Origin: an uncultured Collinsella sp.
Lineage (GTDB): Bacteria > Actinomycetota > Coriobacteriia > Coriobacteriales > Coriobacteriaceae
Assembly: GCA_958403205.1 (NCBI GenBank)
Contig: CATXWM010000007.1
Span: 12,284 to 76,283 of the forward strand
Reading direction: 5' to 3'
DNA length: 64,000 bases
The notes beneath the pieces are model-generated. The model was not told the DNA's origin. It did not search any database and saw only the letters and a program-made list of their open reading frames with translations. How positions within the stretch are numbered: the first letter of the stretch is position 1; each line of letters begins with the position of its first letter. Shown here one piece after another: positions 37,346-46,264 of the stretch. Made by a program: the position numbers and the translations under genes.

Positions 37346-38083
37346 TTGTTAGTACTTACTGATCAGCAGGCTGACGAGATGTTGAGTTGTCTAACTTCCT
37401 ATTGCAAAGAGTATTCCTTGAGCGTAACTGATGTTGAGCTGAGGAAATGTATTCAGCATTTGGATTTGGTTCTAGAAACAAATAAGACAACCAATCTCAC
37501 CCGTATTCTTAACGTAGAAGATGCTGCAGTACTTCATATCCTCGACTCACTTGTTTTGCTCCCTTATATCAATAAGGCTCCTGAGGGAGCTTTGCTCGAT
37601 ATGGGAACAGGTGCGGGCTTCCCTGGTATTCCATTAACCATAACCACGCATCGTAAAGCTACTTATATTGACTCTGTTGGCAAGAAGGTTGATGCGGTTA
37701 ATTCCTTTGTCCATGCTCTTGGATTGAAACATGCTCATGCGGTTCATGATCGTCTTGAAGAATATGCTCGAAGCCATAAGAAACAGTTCTCTGTTGTAAC
37801 CGCCCGCGCACTGGCCCCTCTACCGATTCTTGTTGAGTATGCGGCTCCGTATCTGAAAGATGGAGGGCTATTTGTTATAACCAAGGGCAATCCTTCGGAT
37901 GAGGAGCTTGCTTCCGGCATGTCAGCAGCTAAGATTTGCGGCTTCACTTTGCTTCTGAATGACGCAATTGATTTGCCTGAAGGCTTGGGTCACAGGGAGT
38001 TCATTGTTCTTAAGAAGAGTCATCCAGCATTCGTCTCATTGCCTCGTGCAAATGGCGTGGCAAAGAAGAATCCGCTTGCCTAG
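37346..38083 (+). CDS. rsmG: 16S rRNA (guanine527-N7)-methyltransferase
   Basis: 245 residues that methylate G527 of 16S rRNA using S-adenosylmethionine. SAM motif LLDMGTGAGFPGIPL, then the family segment VTARALAPLPILVEYAAPYL. The start is a TTG at 37346 with AAAGGAG six bases upstream; upstream in-frame codons would begin inside the preceding terminator. Codon use is AT-richer than in the flanking genes. It ends two bases before the first parS. Confidence 0.92.
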   Translation: MLVLTDQQADEMLSCLTSYCKEYSLSVTDVELRKCIQHLDLVLETNKTTNLTRILNVEDAAVLHILDSLVLLPYINKAPEGALLDMGTGAGFPGIPLTITTHRKATYIDSVGKKVDAVNSFVHALGLKHAHAVHDRLEEYARSHKKQFSVVTARALAPLPILVEYAAPYLKDGGLFVITKGNPSDEELASGMSAAKICGFTLLLNDAIDLPEGLGHREFIVLKKSHPAFVSLPRANGVAKKNPLA

Positions 38084-38084
38084 A

Positions 38085-38100
38085 TGTTTCACGTGAAACA
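38085..38100. promoter_or_regulatory. parS site 1
   Basis: Perfect TGTTTCACGTGAAACA, the consensus ParB-binding site, beside parAB. Confidence 0.97.
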
Positions 38101-38123
38101 TAATGGATACTAACAACTTGCAG

Positions 38124-38139
38124 TGTTTCACGTGAAACA
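38124..38139. promoter_or_regulatory. parS site 2
   Basis: Perfect TGTTTCACGTGAAACA, 39 bases after site 1 (start to start). Confidence 0.97.
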
Positions 38140-38162
38140 TGGCGGTTGATATCGATTCGGAA

Positions 38163-38178
38163 TGTTTCACGTGAAACA
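38163..38178. promoter_or_regulatory. parS site 3
   Basis: Perfect TGTTTCACGTGAAACA, again 39 bases after the previous site, so the three sites are evenly spaced. Confidence 0.97.
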
Positions 38179-38217
38179 TCCTCCGTTTGACAGCTTTAAT
38201 ACACACCAGGAGGGACC

Positions 38218-39018
38218 GTGGGATTTCGCGACGTTAAGCGTTCTAAGAGCGCAAAAGACACGCGTATCATTGCAATCATCAATCAAAAAGGCGGCGTCGG
38301 TAAGTCAACGACGGCTGTAAACCTTGCAGCAGCACTGGGTGAGCAGGGTCGTAAGACACTGATTGTCGATTTTGATCCGCAGGGAAACAGCACCAGTGGA
38401 TTCGGAATTGAAAAAGAAGACCTTGATCACTGCATCTATGATGCATTGTTGAATGATGTGCCGGCAGAATCGCTTGTTCTTGATACAAATTGTAAAAAGG
38501 TATTCGTTATTCCGGCTACAATTCAACTTGCAGGCGCGGAAATTGAGCTCGTAAGCGCAATTGCTCGTGAAACCCGCCTCAAAGATTTGCTTGAGCCGAT
38601 TCAGGACGAGTTTGACTTTATTTTCATTGACTGTCCTCCTTCGCTCGGCCTGCTTACTATCAACGCTTTGACCGCAGCAGACAGTGTTTTGATTCCGATC
38701 CAGTGCGAATATTACGCACTCGAGGGCGTTACGAAGCTGCTTGAGTCAATGAAGATGGTCAAATCACGGCTGAACAAGGGCTTAGACACCTATGGTGTGC
38801 TTATGACCATGTATGACTCGCGTACTTCACTATCGAATCAGGTTGTTGAGGAGGTTCAATCGTACTTTGGTGATAAGGCGTTTAAGACGCTAATCCCCCG
38901 TACGGTTAAAATCTCCGAAGCTCCGTCTTTTGGAGAACCTGTAATTACCTATGCACCTCAAAATAAGGGTGCAAAAGCATATATGAACCTTGCAAAAGAG
39001 GTGATCAAGCGTGCCTAG
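38218..39018 (+). CDS. parA: Chromosome partitioning ATPase ParA/Soj
   Basis: 266 residues. Deviant Walker A KGGVGKST (24-31), switch segment DFDPQGNSTSGFGIE and Walker B FIFIDCPPSLGLL. This is the short ParA type without an N-terminal HTH, typical of chromosomal systems. The start is GTG with AGGAGGG. It overlaps parB by eight bases. Confidence 0.96.
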   Translation: MGFRDVKRSKSAKDTRIIAIINQKGGVGKSTTAVNLAAALGEQGRKTLIVDFDPQGNSTSGFGIEKEDLDHCIYDALLNDVPAESLVLDTNCKKVFVIPATIQLAGAEIELVSAIARETRLKDLLEPIQDEFDFIFIDCPPSLGLLTINALTAADSVLIPIQCEYYALEGVTKLLESMKMVKSRLNKGLDTYGVLMTMYDSRTSLSNQVVEEVQSYFGDKAFKTLIPRTVKISEAPSFGEPVITYAPQNKGAKAYMNLAKEVIKRA

Positions 39019-39916
39019 TGTAAAGAAACGTGGCGGATTGGGACGTGGACTCAATGCTTTGGTCTCAGAGGCCGAGTATGAGACCGGCGGTTCGGCTGCA
39101 TCGGCTTCAAATGCCGCATCTGAAACAAAACTACCTATTGAGGATATCGTTCCCAACCCTAATCAGCCGCGAATTCACTTTAACGAAACTGAACTTCGCG
39201 AGTTGAGCGAGTCAATCCAAGAACATGGCGTTTTGCAGCCGCTTTTGGTTCGCAAGCATGGAAACGGCTATGAGATCATCGCTGGTGAGCGTCGTTACCA
39301 GGCGTCAAAGCTTGCTGGCCTTGAAGAATTGCCAGTCATCATTAAAGAGGTAAATGATGAAGAGATGCTGGCTCTTGCTCTTATCGAAAACCTTCAGCGT
39401 TCTGATCTGAATCCCGTCGAAGAGGCTAAGGGCTATCGCCAACTCATTGATGCCAGCGGGATGACCCAGGAGGCATTGTCGAAGGCAGTAAGCAAGTCAC
39501 GCTCTGCAATTACAAACTCGCTGCGTCTTCTCGATCTCCCCGAAGTAGTTCAGCAGATGATTTTTGAGGGCAAACTTACTGCTGGTCATGCACGTGCGAT
39601 TCTTGCAGTTCCCTATGAGGACGCGCGTATTCGACTAGCAGAGAAAGTTGTTACAGAGGGCCTTTCCGTAAGAGCGACAGAAAATCTTGCTCCGTTGTTT
39701 TCTGCCGGAGAGACACCTAAGACGCCAAGGCCTGCAACGCCTCAGTCCTTTAAAAAGGCTGCCCGTGTGCTTCGTCAGGTATTTAATACCAACGTGCGTG
39801 TGAAGAGCTCGCGTGGAAAGAATAAGATTGAGATTGAGTTTAAAGACGAGGAAGAGCTCTCTCGTATTCTTGGCGAAATGATTCAGTTTGATCAAGGAGG
39901 CCAAGATGAGGAATAA
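39011..39916 (+). CDS. parB: Chromosome partitioning protein ParB/Spo0J
   Basis: 301 residues. N-terminal KKRGGLGRGLNALV, which activates ParA. The CTP-binding/nuclease-like fold has ELSESIQEHGVLQPLLVRKHGNGYEIIAGERRYQASK (GERR motif). An HTH (MTQEALSKAVSKSRSAITNSLRLLDL) reads parS, and a C-terminal dimer domain follows. The start is GTG overlapping the parA end. Three parS sites lie just upstream. Confidence 0.96.
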   Translation: MPSVKKRGGLGRGLNALVSEAEYETGGSAASASNAASETKLPIEDIVPNPNQPRIHFNETELRELSESIQEHGVLQPLLVRKHGNGYEIIAGERRYQASKLAGLEELPVIIKEVNDEEMLALALIENLQRSDLNPVEEAKGYRQLIDASGMTQEALSKAVSKSRSAITNSLRLLDLPEVVQQMIFEGKLTAGHARAILAVPYEDARIRLAEKVVTEGLSVRATENLAPLFSAGETPKTPRPATPQSFKKAARVLRQVFNTNVRVKSSRGKNKIEIEFKDEEELSRILGEMIQFDQGGQDEE

Positions 39917-40160
39917 GATTTTAACAGCGATTGCATTGGTGACGACTGTCGCGGCTGGTGCCTTTGCTGGCTATAAGATCGCGACAGACGATGAACTTCG
40001 AGGTCGTTTGCTTCGTGGCGCGCAAGATATTGTCGATACTTCCAAAAAGAAAATGGATGTTATGACGGAAGATGTTGCCATGCGTACTGCTCAGGTAACG
40101 AAGAATCCCAAGATTAATCAAGGTTGGGTAAGCAACCAATGGGAAAATGTAGGCTATTAG
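39906..40160 (+). CDS. Small membrane-anchored protein following parB
   Basis: 84 residues starting MRNKILTAIALVTTVAAGAFAGYKIA, one membrane anchor or uncleaved signal, then a charged helix resembling YtxH-like proteins. ATG at 39906 overlaps the parB end by 11 bases and has GGAGG upstream, so expression is coupled to parB. Function unknown. Confidence 0.78.
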   Translation: MRNKILTAIALVTTVAAGAFAGYKIATDDELRGRLLRGAQDIVDTSKKKMDVMTEDVAMRTAQVTKNPKINQGWVSNQWENVGY

Positions 40161-40169
40161 GTACCTAAC
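40157..40169. repeat. Palindrome TTAGGTACCTAA, right copy
   Basis: Same 13 bases TTAGGTACCTAAC as at 36653-36665. It overlaps the stop codon of the small membrane protein gene. Confidence 0.7.
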
Positions 40170-40190
40170 AATTACTTAGCATATTTTGAT

Positions 40191-40230
40191 GGGTCCTTGT
40201 CTGATTCACGAGACAAGGACCCCTTATTTT
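40191..40230 (+). terminator. Terminator of the parAB unit
   Basis: GGGTCCTTGTCT pairs with AGACAAGGACCC around GATTCACG, then CTTATTTT. Confidence 0.85.
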
Positions 40231-40281
40231 GGCCGTAAAAATGGGACCAGTAGCAGCTGATTCAAAATTAAGGTCAATAAA

Positions 40282-40319
40282 TGAAACGGCCACGGTTGCA
40301 TATCCTGCAGCCGTGGCCG
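40282..40319 (-). terminator. Terminator of rlmN
   Basis: AACGGCCACGG/CCGTGGCCGTT stem, then TTCATTTATT on the minus strand. Confidence 0.75.
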
Positions 40320-40324
40320 TTCGA

Positions 40325-40340
40325 TGTTTCACATGAAACG
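40325..40340. promoter_or_regulatory. Degenerate parS near the rlmN end
   Basis: TGTTTCACATGAAACG matches the parS consensus at 14 of 16 positions, about 2.2 kb from the main cluster. Confidence 0.55.
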
Positions 40341-40358
40341 TTTTGGGGTGCGACTCCC

Positions 40359-41411
40359 CTATGCGTTCTTCTGAACTTTGAAGCGCTGCTTCAGCTGTCC
40401 GCAAGCGGCGTCAATATCGTTACCACGGGAGTTACGAATCGTGGTCTCGATGCCACGGGACTCAAGACGACGCTGAAGATCCTCAACCTTATGAATCGGC
40501 GACGGCTTGAGCGGACTGCCCTCGATGTCGTTAAGCTGAATCAGGTTAACGTGGCACAACGTTCCCTCGCAGAAGTCACAGAGCGCCTGCATCTCGGGAT
40601 TCGTATCGTTAACGCCTTCGATCATGGCATACTCATAGGTCGGGCGGCGGCCAGTCTTCTCGGTGTAGAGTTGAAGCGCCTCGTGAAGGCGAAGCAGCGT
40701 GTACTTCTTAACACCGGGCATGAGCTTATTGCGCGTCGACTGAATGGCGGAATGCAGGGAAACGGCAAGCGTGAACTGCTCGGGGATATCGGCAAATTTG
40801 CGAATACCGGGAATAACGCCGCTGGTGGAGACGGTGAGGTGACGAGCACCGATACCAATGCCATCGGGGTCGTTGAGGATTCGCAGCGCCTTGAGAACCT
40901 CATCGTAGTTGGCAAACGGCTCGCCCTGGCCCATGAAGACAACGCTCGTGGCACGCTCGCCAAAGTCGTTAGATACATGAAGCACCTGGTCGACGATCTC
41001 TTGAGCGGTCAGCGAGCGCTTGAGGCCGTTGAGACCGGTAGCACAAAAGGCGCAGCCCATGCCGCAGCCTGCCTGGGTGGAAACGCAGACGGAAAGCTTG
41101 TTACGACGTGGCATGCCGACAGTTTCGACGGAAATGCCGTCGTGGTACTCGAGCAGATACTTGCGAGAGCCATCTTTGGAAACCTGCTTGGTGAGTTCAG
41201 TCGGCGTGTCAAAGGCAAAAGCCTCTTTAAGCTGCTCGCGGAAAGCCTTGGGAAGGTTGGTCATATCGTCAAACGAACAAACGTTCTTCTCAAAGACCCA
41301 TTCGATGAGCTGCTTCGCGCGGAAGGCGGGCTGGCCAAGTTCGGCCACGAGCTCGCGAATATCGTTTTGGCTCAAGTCGCGAATGTCCTGAGATTTAGTC
41401 CTGGGATTCAT
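40359..41411 (-). CDS. rlmN: 23S rRNA/tRNA adenine-C2 methyltransferase RlmN
   Basis: 350-residue radical SAM enzyme that methylates A2503 of 23S rRNA and A37 of some tRNAs. The cluster motif CGMGCAFC binds the 4Fe-4S centre. VFMGQGEPFANYDEV matches the GEP motif, with Gln where Met is usual. The second catalytic Cys lies in RNSRGNDIDAACGQL. It is the only minus-strand gene on the proximal right arm. Confidence 0.95.
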   Translation of the reverse strand: MNPRTKSQDIRDLSQNDIRELVAELGQPAFRAKQLIEWVFEKNVCSFDDMTNLPKAFREQLKEAFAFDTPTELTKQVSKDGSRKYLLEYHDGISVETVGMPRRNKLSVCVSTQAGCGMGCAFCATGLNGLKRSLTAQEIVDQVLHVSNDFGERATSVVFMGQGEPFANYDEVLKALRILNDPDGIGIGARHLTVSTSGVIPGIRKFADIPEQFTLAVSLHSAIQSTRNKLMPGVKKYTLLRLHEALQLYTEKTGRRPTYEYAMIEGVNDTNPEMQALCDFCEGTLCHVNLIQLNDIEGSPLKPSPIHKVEDLQRRLESRGIETTIRNSRGNDIDAACGQLKQRFKVQKNA

Positions 41412-41496
41412 GGAAGCCTTTCGATTTTGGGGAAACGTAGAGGGTATCGCTACAATATGGTATCAGCTGCAGAAATTATAGAGGAGGAGTCTGCCC

Positions 41497-42462
41497 ATGC
41501 CGGGTAAAAGCCTAGAGAACATGCACGTAGCGGTCTTGGCGGGCGGTCATTCCGCTGAGCGCGAGATCTCGCTCAGTTCGGGAAAGAACGTTGTGGCGGC
41601 ACTGAAGGAGGCCGGCTACACCTCGGTGGAGCTGCTCGACACGGCTGCCGATGATTTTATGGTAACCATGGCGACCGGCGGCTTTGACGTGGCGTTTATC
41701 GCCATGCACGGTGCCGGCGGCGAGGATGGCGCCATGCAGGGCGCCATGGAGACCCTGGGTATCCCCTACACGGCCTCGGGCGTGCTTGCCAGCGCCTGCG
41801 GTGCCGACAAGGAGGTCTCTAAGCTCCTGTACGCCAAGGCGGGCATTCCTGTTGCCCCCGGCCTTGCGCTCGAGGTGGGCGATGAAGTCGATATCGATCA
41901 TATCGTCGAGGTTTGTGGCGAGCGCTGCTTTGTGAAGCCGGCCGTCAACGGTTCCAGCTATGGCATTTCCCTGGTCCATGAGCCCTCCGAGCTGCCCGCG
42001 GCAATCGCCAAGGCGTTTGAGTACGGCGACAAAGTGCTGGTCGAGAAGTGCATCGAGGGTACCGAGATCACCGTCGGCGTATACGGCGAAGATGACGTGC
42101 GCGCTCTGCCGATCGTTGAGATCCGTAAGCCCGAGGACTGCGAGTTCTACGATCTGGACGTAAAGTATGTCGACCCTACGGACATCCATCGCATTCCGGC
42201 ACAGATTTCGCCCGAGAACTACGCTCGTGCCCAGGAGCTCGCCTGTGCTGCCCATAAGGCACTCGGCTGCCTGGGTATCTCGCGCAGCGACTTTATCGTG
42301 AGCGAGGATGGCCCCGTTATCCTCGAGACCAATACCATTCCCGGCATGACCGATACGTCGCTGTATCCGGATGAGATCCGCCACACCGACGACATGACGT
42401 TCCCGCAGGTCTGTGACAGTCTGATTCGTATGGGACTTCGTCGAGCGGGCGTTGCATGCTAA
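41497..42462 (+). CDS. ddl: D-alanine-D-alanine ligase
   Basis: 321-residue ATP-grasp enzyme making the D-Ala-D-Ala dipeptide for peptidoglycan. Motifs are VLAGGHSAEREISLSSG, AMHGAGGEDGAMQGAMETLGIPYTASGVLASACGADK, CFVKPAVNGSSYGI and ILETNTIPGMTDTSLYP. The Tyr of the SYG motif favours D-Ala over D-lactate by family rules. Overlaps the next gene by seven bases. Confidence 0.95.
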   Translation: MPGKSLENMHVAVLAGGHSAEREISLSSGKNVVAALKEAGYTSVELLDTAADDFMVTMATGGFDVAFIAMHGAGGEDGAMQGAMETLGIPYTASGVLASACGADKEVSKLLYAKAGIPVAPGLALEVGDEVDIDHIVEVCGERCFVKPAVNGSSYGISLVHEPSELPAAIAKAFEYGDKVLVEKCIEGTEITVGVYGEDDVRALPIVEIRKPEDCEFYDLDVKYVDPTDIHRIPAQISPENYARAQELACAAHKALGCLGISRSDFIVSEDGPVILETNTIPGMTDTSLYPDEIRHTDDMTFPQVCDSLIRMGLRRAGVAC

Positions 42463-45350
42463 TCGAGGACGCTGTTTCGTCGGGAACGCCGCAGTTTGTC
42501 ATCGATTCCTATGCCACGCTTGCCGAGCGCGCCAAAACCCAATCGTTTGGTCTCATCGAGGAAGATGTTATCGTCCTCGATACCGAGACCACGGGTCTTT
42601 CGGTGCAGGACAACGAGCTTATCGAGATATCGGCGGCCCGCCTTTCCGGCCGCGAGGTTGTCGATCGGTTTGATACCTTCGTGCATCCCAAGCAGCTGAT
42701 TCCCGCCGAGATTACCGAACTCACGAGCATTACAAACGCCGATGTGGTGGATGCCCCATCGGCCGTCGATGCCGTGGCTGCTCTCGCCGATTTTGTCGGC
42801 GGCTGCCCGGTGATTGCGCATAACGCCACCTTCGACCGTTCGTTTATCGAGTCGGTCAAGGGCGGTGTCAACGTCAGCGACATCTGGATCGATTCGCTGG
42901 CACTGTCGCGCATCGCACTTCCGCGCCTGGCCTCGCACAAGCTGTCTTTCATGGCCGACCTGTTTGGCTGCGACTCGGTGTCGCACCGCGCCAACGCCGA
43001 TGTCGACGCCCTGTGTGGTGTTTGGCGCGTGCTGCTCGTGGCGCTTACCGACTTGCCTCAGGGCTTAATGGCGCGCCTGGCCGACATGCACCCCGACGTA
43101 CCCTGGTCCTATCGTCCCATCTTCTCGTTCTTGGCGGGACAGAACCCCGGTTCCATCTTCTCTCTCAGCGCCGCCCGCGCCGACGTACTCAAGGCCGATC
43201 GGGCCGATGATCGCGTTGATGCGGACGAGCTACCGGTCCTTAAGATGCCGAGTCGCGAGGAAATCGAGGTGGACTATGCCCCGGGCGGCCTGGTTAATCG
43301 CATGTATCCCACGTACGAGCCGCGCGATGAGCAGATCGCGATGGCGCTCGAGGTCCGTGACGCACTCGTTACGGGAACGCATCGCGTGATTGAGGCGGGC
43401 ACAGGCGTCGGCAAATCGATGGCTTACCTGGTGCCTTTTGCCGAGGCCGCGCGCCGCAACAACATTACGGTTGGTATCGCGACTAAATCGAATAATCTTG
43501 CGGACCAGCTCATGTATCATGAGCTGCCCAAACTTGCCGAGCAGCTGGACGGAGGCCTATCGTTTTGCGCCCTCAAGGGCTATGACCACTATCCATGCTT
43601 GCGCAAACTTGAGCGCATGAGCCGCGGCCAAGTCGAAATTACGACCAAGCGTGATCCTGCCGACACGCTTACGGCAGTCGCGGTCATCATGGCGTACGTG
43701 TGTCAGTCGGCCGATGGCGACCTCGACTCGCTCGGCATTCGCTGGCGCAGCGTCAACCGTCCCGACTTTACGACGGCGTCGCGCGAGTGCGCCCGTCGCC
43801 TATGCCCGTTTTTCCCCGATAAATGCCTCGTCCACGGCGCCCGCCGTCGCGCGGCGCATGCCGATGTGGTGGTCACCAACCATTCCCTGCTGTTCCGCAA
43901 TGTCGCGGCCGAGGGCAGAATCTTGCCTCCGATTCGTCACTGGGTGATCGATGAGGCCCACTCCATCGAGCGCGAGGCGCGCCGTCAATGGGCGCGCGTG
44001 GTGTCGGCGGATGAATCGCGCGTTCTGTTTGAGCGCCTGGGTGGCTCGAGCACCGGTGCGCTGAGCCAGGTTTCCCGCGATTTGGCAACCTCGGAGGGCT
44101 CTACGCTTTACCTGGGTCTTACCGCCAAGGCGACGTCGACGGTTGTGCGTGCGAGTACGGCGATTGCCGATGTGTTTGACGGCGTTCGCGAGCTTGGCCG
44201 CCGTGCGCGCGGGGGCTATGACAATGCGAACCTATGGATTGGCCCCGAGCTGCGCGAATCTGACGACTGGCATGATTTCTTACCGTCGGCCTACACTGCC
44301 ATCGACGCATTGGAACAAGCTGACAAGAGCGTCGACGCGCTGGTGCAAGCCGTCGCCGCCGACAAGCCCGAGGTTGTTGTCGACTTGGGTGATATCTCGC
44401 GCCGCCTGCACGAGCTGGCCGAGAACCTCAAACTCATCATTGATGGCGCCGATGAACACTACGTGTATTCGCTGCAGGTCAATCGCAGGTTGCGTGCCGG
44501 CGGAGAGTCAATGACCGCAGAGCGCATCGACATTGGCGAGGCCTTGGCAACCGAGTGGCTGCCCGAGGTTCACACGGCTATCTTTGCCTCGGCGACCATG
44601 ACGGTGTCCAAAAGCTTTGAACACTTTAACCACGCGGTCGGCCTCGATCGCATCGGTGCTTCAACATCCTCATCGTTGCACTTGGACTCGAGCTACGACT
44701 TCGATTCGAACATGGCTGTAGTCGTTGCGGGCGATATCCCCGATCCGCGCGATCGTGAGAGCTATCTTACAGCGCTCGAGCGCGTGCTGGTCGACGCCCA
44801 TCTTGCCATGGGCGGATCGGTGCTCACACTGTTCACCAATCGGCGCGACATGGAAGACCTGTACGCCCGCGTTGAGCCTAAGATGGCCCGTGCGGGTCTG
44901 GAGCTCAACTGCCAGCAGCGCAACTCATCTCCTCGTCGCCTGCGCGACCGGTTTATCAACGAGCCGACCTCGTCGCTTTTTGCCCTTAAGGCCTTCTGGG
45001 AGGGATTCGACGCCAGCGGCGAGACGCTGCGCTGCGTCATCATTCCCAAGCTGCCGTTCTCGAGTCCCACGGACCCGCTCTCGTGCGAGCGCAACCTGCG
45101 CGAAGACCGCGCTTGGGCGCGCTATTCGCTGCCCGAGGCGGTGCTCGAGGTCAAGCAGGCGGCCGGCCGCCTTATCCGCTCGTCGACCGATTGCGGCGTG
45201 CTGATTCTGGCCGACCCGCGCCTGGTGACGAAGGGCTACGGAAAGAAGTTCTTAACGTCGCTGCCCACGAGCTCCTACCAGCGCATCGAATCGGCGCAGA
45301 TCGGGCACTATCTGCAACTGTGGCGTGCACGCCACGAGCGGCGGCGCTAA
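42456..45350 (+). CDS. dinG: DnaQ-type exonuclease fused to DinG-family helicase
   Basis: 964 residues. N-terminal DEDDh exonuclease (about 35-200) has VLDTETTGL, HNATFDRSF and HRANADVDAL, so all catalytic acids and the His are present. The helicase has Walker A EAGTGVGKSMAYLVP, DEAHSIE and the QAAGRLIRS motif VI. Several Cys between motifs (YPCLRKL, CARRLCPFFPDKC) could hold an iron-sulfur cluster. The combination resembles firmicute DinG, a DNA repair helicase, but that form usually lacks the cluster. Convergent with the WYL gene, overlapping it by four bases. Confidence 0.9.
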   Translation: MLIEDAVSSGTPQFVIDSYATLAERAKTQSFGLIEEDVIVLDTETTGLSVQDNELIEISAARLSGREVVDRFDTFVHPKQLIPAEITELTSITNADVVDAPSAVDAVAALADFVGGCPVIAHNATFDRSFIESVKGGVNVSDIWIDSLALSRIALPRLASHKLSFMADLFGCDSVSHRANADVDALCGVWRVLLVALTDLPQGLMARLADMHPDVPWSYRPIFSFLAGQNPGSIFSLSAARADVLKADRADDRVDADELPVLKMPSREEIEVDYAPGGLVNRMYPTYEPRDEQIAMALEVRDALVTGTHRVIEAGTGVGKSMAYLVPFAEAARRNNITVGIATKSNNLADQLMYHELPKLAEQLDGGLSFCALKGYDHYPCLRKLERMSRGQVEITTKRDPADTLTAVAVIMAYVCQSADGDLDSLGIRWRSVNRPDFTTASRECARRLCPFFPDKCLVHGARRRAAHADVVVTNHSLLFRNVAAEGRILPPIRHWVIDEAHSIEREARRQWARVVSADESRVLFERLGGSSTGALSQVSRDLATSEGSTLYLGLTAKATSTVVRASTAIADVFDGVRELGRRARGGYDNANLWIGPELRESDDWHDFLPSAYTAIDALEQADKSVDALVQAVAADKPEVVVDLGDISRRLHELAENLKLIIDGADEHYVYSLQVNRRLRAGGESMTAERIDIGEALATEWLPEVHTAIFASATMTVSKSFEHFNHAVGLDRIGASTSSSLHLDSSYDFDSNMAVVVAGDIPDPRDRESYLTALERVLVDAHLAMGGSVLTLFTNRRDMEDLYARVEPKMARAGLELNCQQRNSSPRRLRDRFINEPTSSLFALKAFWEGFDASGETLRCVIIPKLPFSSPTDPLSCERNLREDRAWARYSLPEAVLEVKQAAGRLIRSSTDCGVLILADPRLVTKGYGKKFLTSLPTSSYQRIESAQIGHYLQLWRARHERRR

Positions 45351-46264
45351 AACGGACAGACGAGGGTTTTTGCCATATCGCACAGACGCTTTGACAGGGC
45401 GGGGTCATCCAAGATGCGGATGGCTCCGCCCGCTGCGATTATCTGGCTCAGTAGCCAACGCTCGGAGCCGTAATGCACGGTTACCGTTGCCATGTCTGCC
45501 CCGCTGCGCTCGATTAGGGTGATGCCGGCCCAGTCCAGATACTCCGCCATATCGAATGGCATCAAGAGCTTTGCGCTACGCTGCGTCCGAGCAAGGGAAT
45601 CGTGGAGGGATGTGACGTCCGGTGCATGAGGCACGACGGAGTCTTCCGTCAAGGCGAGTCCCTCGATTTTATCCATGCGATAGGTGCGCTGCTCATCGAC
45701 CGCGATGTCCCAGGCAATCAGGTATGTTTGGTCGCCGTTTGCCGTAATGCGCAAGGGGTCGACCAGACGCTCACGTGGCCGTGCATCGTCCATCGAGCGA
45801 TACGAGATGCGGCAGCGAACGCCGTCCTGAATGGCGCAGCTCAGCTGCTGCCAGTGCGACCCGTGGTTGACGGTGTCAAAGACGCGCTGGTTATAGCCGA
45901 GCTCTTCGGGTAGAAGGGCATGTCGAATCCGAGCTGCCGTATGCGGCTCGATCCCCAACGATTCAAGTTCATGGTTGAGCACAGCGCCCTCGGCGGCACT
46001 CAAGCGCAGCGGTAGCACACGCCCGGCGTCACCGGTGAGGACCACACGCTCGCCGCGGCATTCGCAGATGATGCGCGCGCCCGATTCTCGGTCCGCGAGC
46101 GTCGAGACGATCTCGAGAATCTCGTCGAGCGATACCCCTGTGATGTCAAAGCGACTGCAAATCTCGGTTCGTGTCATGCCGCTCTCGCCGGCGGCGTAGA
46201 GGGCCTCCATGATGTCGATGGCGCGCGAGAGTCTCTGCTCGCTGGTGAGTTTACGCACGGGCAT
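45347..46264 (-). CDS. WYL-domain transcriptional regulator (PafC-like)
   Basis: 305 residues. N-terminal winged helix (KLTSEQRLSRAIDIMEALYAAGESGMTRTEICSRFDI). The WYL domain follows (about 150-230, IRYRSMDDARPRERLVDPLRI-like, then NGDQTYLIAWD), with a WCX-type C-terminal region. Paired WYL proteins form the PafBC DNA-damage regulator in actinobacteria; that function is inferred. It overlaps the upstream WYL gene by 14 bases. Confidence 0.85.
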   Translation of the reverse strand: MPVRKLTSEQRLSRAIDIMEALYAAGESGMTRTEICSRFDITGVSLDEILEIVSTLADRESGARIICECRGERVVLTGDAGRVLPLRLSAAEGAVLNHELESLGIEPHTAARIRHALLPEELGYNQRVFDTVNHGSHWQQLSCAIQDGVRCRISYRSMDDARPRERLVDPLRITANGDQTYLIAWDIAVDEQRTYRMDKIEGLALTEDSVVPHAPDVTSLHDSLARTQRSAKLLMPFDMAEYLDWAGITLIERSGADMATVTVHYGSERWLLSQIIAAGGAIRILDDPALSKRLCDMAKTLVCPF

